From: Fibrobacter sp. UWEL
GTDB taxonomy: Bacteria; Fibrobacterota; Fibrobacteria; Fibrobacterales; Fibrobacteraceae
NCBI RefSeq assembly: GCF_900142535.1
Contig: NZ_FRBE01000015.1
Coordinates: 1-64,000 of the forward strand
Length of the DNA stretch: 64,000 nt
Direction of reading: 5' to 3'
A program made the translations under genes and the position numbers. The notes beneath the pieces are model-generated. The model was not told where the DNA came from. It worked only from the letters and a program-made list of their open reading frames with translations, and searched no databases. Positions 61,412 to 64,000 of this stretch are shown here, piece by piece (positions within the stretch are counted from its first letter, which is position 1; every line of letters begins with the position of its first letter).

Positions 61412-61444
61412 AATCCGTGTAAATGTTTTGCACGGATTTTTTTT
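61412..61444 (+). terminator. Intrinsic terminator
   Basis: AATCCGTG, an 11-base loop, CACGGATT, then a run of T. It closes the gene at 60828 and sits just before the GDSL esterase gene. Confidence 0.88.
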
Positions 61445-61478
61445 GAAAGTATTTTTTAGGCGTATTTGGAGATGGTGT

Positions 61479-62822
61479 ATGAAAAATTTTAAAGTATGTG
61501 GTTTCGTTGCAGGTTTGGGCTGTGTTGCGGTTCTCGCCGCCAATGCCTTTGCTATTACTGCAAATCCTAACTTGAGCATCGGCAAGAATCTCTACGTAGA
61601 TGGCGCCGTTAATACGAACTGGCAGCCGGGTGTCTATACTGATGGACATCTGGACTTTAACCAGATTGCCTCTGCTTCCGAGCTGGCCTTGAATGTGGGG
61701 GAGGGACCCTCCAAGATTTTCATTACCTGGCAGACCCGCGGTGACGAGGCCTGGACCAGCAACCAGTACGTGCAAGTACAAGCCTCCTGCGCCCACAATC
61801 CTCAAGAAGGTTCCAACCTCCAGAACTTTAAAATTCTGACCTCCGGCAACTCCACCAACGGCGTGGACGGTGATTGGGAAACCGCTGCGGAAGTGGGGGA
61901 GAGCGGCGCCATGAGCCGCGGCCTGGCCATTGATTTTGCAGGCAAGTCCTGGTTCAAGATTGTGGCGGAAAGCCCTGTCAAGAACCTGGAAGAAATCGGT
62001 GTGTTCGACATGAGTAATGGCGGCAACGATACCTGGTTTTTCATGGGTACAAGCATTAGCCAGATGGGCATGAAACAGACCACGGTGGACTCCAATTATG
62101 CCCAGCTGATCCACGCCCGCTATCCGAATTACTTTCCCGCCATGCTCCGTGGCGGCATTGGTTGCGTTACCAGCAGTGGCGTGGTGGAAGGCCTGAAGTA
62201 TTATGCGGAATACGTCGGTAACGTAGGGTACTGGGCAATCGAGATGGGTACCAACGATGCCTGGGGCGGAAACAATTACAATGTGCAAATCTTCAAGAAT
62301 AATATGCAGGAGATTATTGATACTGCGAAGGCCCGCGGTATTACGCCCATTATCGCCCGGATGATGGCCACCAATCCCGAGGTTGCGGGATGGCAAATCC
62401 ACGAGGAATTTCTGACTGCAATCGAGGAACTGAGGGTCGCAAACGACCTGCCGAAAGGTCCCGACTTTTACGAATACTTCTCCAAGCATCCCGAGGAACT
62501 GATTGGCGGAAGCGATGGTGTGCATCCTAACGAAGTAGGTGCGGCCAGTATGAATCGCCTTTGGGCGGAAGCCATGGCCCCGCTATACGAAGCCAGCGGC
62601 AAGGATGGAATTGCTCCTGCGAGGAACCTACATTATGCCCTGCCACAAATCTGCGTGGAAGGAAACTCCATTGCGGTTTCCGGAGTTCAGGAATCCGCAC
62701 AGGTAACGGTCCTGGACCTGATGGGTCACACCGTTGAAAACCATAACCTTCCTGCAGGTCGTTACGTCGTTCTCGTCCGCGGTAAGGGACTTTCCTATTC
62801 CGCGAAAGTGACCGTGAAGTAA
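61479..62822 (+). CDS. Secreted SGNH/GDSL esterase with C-terminal sorting domain
   Basis: A 447-residue exported enzyme. Signal peptide, N-terminal beta-sandwich (about 20-170), SGNH hydrolase domain with FFMGTSISQMG (Ser block), EMGTNDAWGG (block III) and DGVHPNEVGA (Asp-His). The C-terminal 65 residues (VTVLDLMGHTVENHNLPAGRYVVLVRG) look like the Ig-like sorting domains of secreted Fibrobacter enzymes. Probably a carbohydrate esterase on hemicellulose. Start ATG 61479 with GGAGA upstream. Confidence 0.87.
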   Translation: MKNFKVCGFVAGLGCVAVLAANAFAITANPNLSIGKNLYVDGAVNTNWQPGVYTDGHLDFNQIASASELALNVGEGPSKIFITWQTRGDEAWTSNQYVQVQASCAHNPQEGSNLQNFKILTSGNSTNGVDGDWETAAEVGESGAMSRGLAIDFAGKSWFKIVAESPVKNLEEIGVFDMSNGGNDTWFFMGTSISQMGMKQTTVDSNYAQLIHARYPNYFPAMLRGGIGCVTSSGVVEGLKYYAEYVGNVGYWAIEMGTNDAWGGNNYNVQIFKNNMQEIIDTAKARGITPIIARMMATNPEVAGWQIHEEFLTAIEELRVANDLPKGPDFYEYFSKHPEELIGGSDGVHPNEVGAASMNRLWAEAMAPLYEASGKDGIAPARNLHYALPQICVEGNSIAVSGVQESAQVTVLDLMGHTVENHNLPAGRYVVLVRGKGLSYSAKVTVK

Positions 62823-62917
62823 CAAAAGGTTTACCAAAAAAGTTTGTCACTTTCTTCAACTATGGTATATCTTTCCAACTCGAGTCCCACACGGACTCTG
62901 GTTGGAATCAGGAGATC

Positions 62918-63529
62918 ATGGTGAAGTTTGTGCTGTTTTTGGCATGCGCCCTGGCGCTTGCATCTGTTGCTACCGCTACTATAGAAGTATCTAGCCCCCT
63001 CAAGGATGCCCGTAATGGCATGACCTACAAGGTCGTGAAAATTGGTGACCTGCAGTGGATGGCTGAAAACCTCAATTACGAAACCAGAAGAGACAGCTGG
63101 TGCCTGGAAGACAAGCAGGAAAATTGCGACAAGCTGGGCCGCCTCTATTCCTGGGAATCCGCCATGAAGGCATGCCCCGCAGGCTGGCGCCTTCCTTCCA
63201 AGATCGAATTTGAATACCTGGTAAAACTTGCCGGCGGCGTCCAGGACGAAGACATGAACTTCCTGTGGATCCGCGGCGCCAACGCCCTGAAATCCGCTTC
63301 CGGCTGGGAACGTAACGGCACCGACGAATTCGGCTTTAACGCTATTCCCACTGGATATTTCCACGGCGGCTTCGCTGACTTCGAAGATACCAACAAGGCC
63401 GGCTTCTGGTCCTCCTCGGAACACAACTACACCACCGCCTTCTACATGTCCTTTGACGCTTCTAATAAGAACGCTAAGATTGACAATCTGGACAAGATCA
63501 ACGGTTACTCCATCCGCTGCGTCCGCTAA
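62918..63529 (+). CDS. Short FISUMP-domain protein
   Basis: A 203-residue exported protein made of a signal peptide (FVLFLACALALASVATA) and one FISUMP domain: YKVVKIGDLQWMAENLNY, CDKLGRLYSWESAM, ACPAGWRLPSKIEFEYLV, NGTDEFGFNAIPTGY, FWSSSEHN and GYSIRCVR. Shorter than the lipoprotein at 17350-18666 and lacking a lipobox or linker. AGGAGA upstream. Followed by a long terminator. Confidence 0.92.
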   Translation: MVKFVLFLACALALASVATATIEVSSPLKDARNGMTYKVVKIGDLQWMAENLNYETRRDSWCLEDKQENCDKLGRLYSWESAMKACPAGWRLPSKIEFEYLVKLAGGVQDEDMNFLWIRGANALKSASGWERNGTDEFGFNAIPTGYFHGGFADFEDTNKAGFWSSSEHNYTTAFYMSFDASNKNAKIDNLDKINGYSIRCVR

Positions 63530-63552
63530 TAGTTTCCGCTAGAATTTTTCTC

Positions 63553-63590
63553 TCTAAAAAAGGCATCCTTTGAAGGATGTCTTTTTTAGA
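63553..63590 (+). terminator. Intrinsic terminator after FISUMP gene
   Basis: An 18-bp stem (63553-63570 and 63573-63590) with one G-U pair and a two-base loop; it includes A and T runs at the base and can act on both strands. Confidence 0.85.
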
Positions 63591-63647
63591 GTAAATGGGA
63601 ATAATTTATCTACATTTGGCGCTGGTTAGATAAAATAGGAGGACTCA

Positions 63648-63965
63648 ATGAAAGCTATTGCTATGCTATTTGTAGCAACTATAGTTCTTACAGCTTGCAA
63701 GAACGACGACCATAAATCACCTCACGATCAGAAGGGCAGGGCCGAACAGGAAGTTGATAATCCCGCAGAAGTTCAAGAACAGGCCTTGAAAGCAACCTCT
63801 CCTGAATCAGCAACTCAAGAAAATGTTCAAAGAATTGCGCCTCCTAAGCCTAAAACAGCAGGTTCATTTGACTTCAGCGAATGTGAAAGTATGTTCGGCT
63901 CTGGTACAGACGACTTTCGTTCCTGTGTTCAGGCGAAGTATCCGAATATGAAGTTTGTTAAATAA
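63648..63965 (+). CDS. Small lipoprotein
   Basis: A 105-residue lipoprotein with signal AIAMLFVATIVLTACKN and a hydrophilic, charged middle. The C-terminal 35 residues hold two cysteines (ECESMFGSGTDDFRSCVQ). No known family. AGGAGG lies before the ATG. Confidence 0.75.
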   Translation: MKAIAMLFVATIVLTACKNDDHKSPHDQKGRAEQEVDNPAEVQEQALKATSPESATQENVQRIAPPKPKTAGSFDFSECESMFGSGTDDFRSCVQAKYPNMKFVK

Positions 63966-63977
63966 AGGGGGGGGGCA

Positions 63978-64000
63978 ATGAATAAAGTTGTCTTTTTATT
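63978..64000 (+). CDS. Start of a gene cut by the window end
   Basis: ATG at 63978, preceded by a run of nine G (63967-63975) that serves as ribosome-binding sequence. Only the first residues (MNKVVFL) are visible; they look like a signal peptide. It follows the small lipoprotein by 12 bases, so the two may be co-transcribed. Confidence 0.5.

Overview
The window looks like chromosome of a Fibrobacter-type bacterium (phylum Fibrobacterota). Two proteins (17350-18666 minus, 62918-63529 plus) carry the FISUMP domain (Fibrobacter succinogenes major paralogous domain). There are several lipoproteins with long serine-rich linkers. The plant cell wall enzymes are a CE15 glucuronoyl esterase, a tandem pair of GH45 endoglucanases and a GDSL-type secreted esterase. 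The sequence is ordinary chromosome, with no prophage, no CRISPR array and no complete insertion sequence.

Layout. 0.3-9 kb: sigma factor, phosphoesterase, NhaC antiporter, low-molecular-weight phosphatase, orphan Vsr nuclease, CE15 esterase, peptidase T, then a 320-bp spacer rich in TAGTGCAAA palindromes and a GNAT gene. 9-18.7 kb: a large hybrid histidine kinase with three homologous sensor repeats, a GDSL lipoprotein, tRNA-Leu, a macro-domain protein, a flavodoxin, a transporter, a NYN/LOTUS protein and a FISUMP lipoprotein. 18.7-29.5 kb: tmk-secA, an AAA ATPase behind a 37-bp palindrome, outer-membrane-type proteins, a histidine phosphatase and tRNA-Met. 29.8-33.7 kb: a leftward operon rsmG-parA-parB-M23 peptidase-bactofilin, coupling chromosome segregation to cell shape. 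33.6-42.5 kb: six parS-like sites (TGTTYCACGTGRAACA type), some inside genes, with DnaA-box-like sequences. This is the likely centromere and is probably near the replication origin. It also holds a pair of paralogous membrane proteins around a macro-domain gene, a hairpin array with co-varying stems, a candidate small RNA, queE/queD and a MerR regulator with a recognisable 19-bp-spacer promoter. 42.7-57.5 kb: a lipid A acyltransferase with an in-frame repeat insertion, a barnase-like lipoprotein, a patatin, a periplasmic binding protein, a 311-bp non-autonomous IS21-like element, a BtuF-like protein, a cNMP-binding protein and purM. 57.5-64 kb: the tandem GH45 pair, a secreted GDSL esterase, FISUMP and small lipoproteins.

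How the parts fit. ParA, ParB and the parS cluster form a chromosome segregation system; the M23 peptidase and bactofilin in the same operon suggest shared control with envelope shaping. The CE15, GH45 and GDSL enzymes are all exported and fit plant-fibre degradation. At least ten genes have a TATATT/TAAATT-type -10 box only 6-7 bases before the start codon, so leaderless translation looks common. A family of short repeats (TAGATTCTTCGCTTCGCTC... and variants) is scattered between genes and has entered at least one coding sequence.
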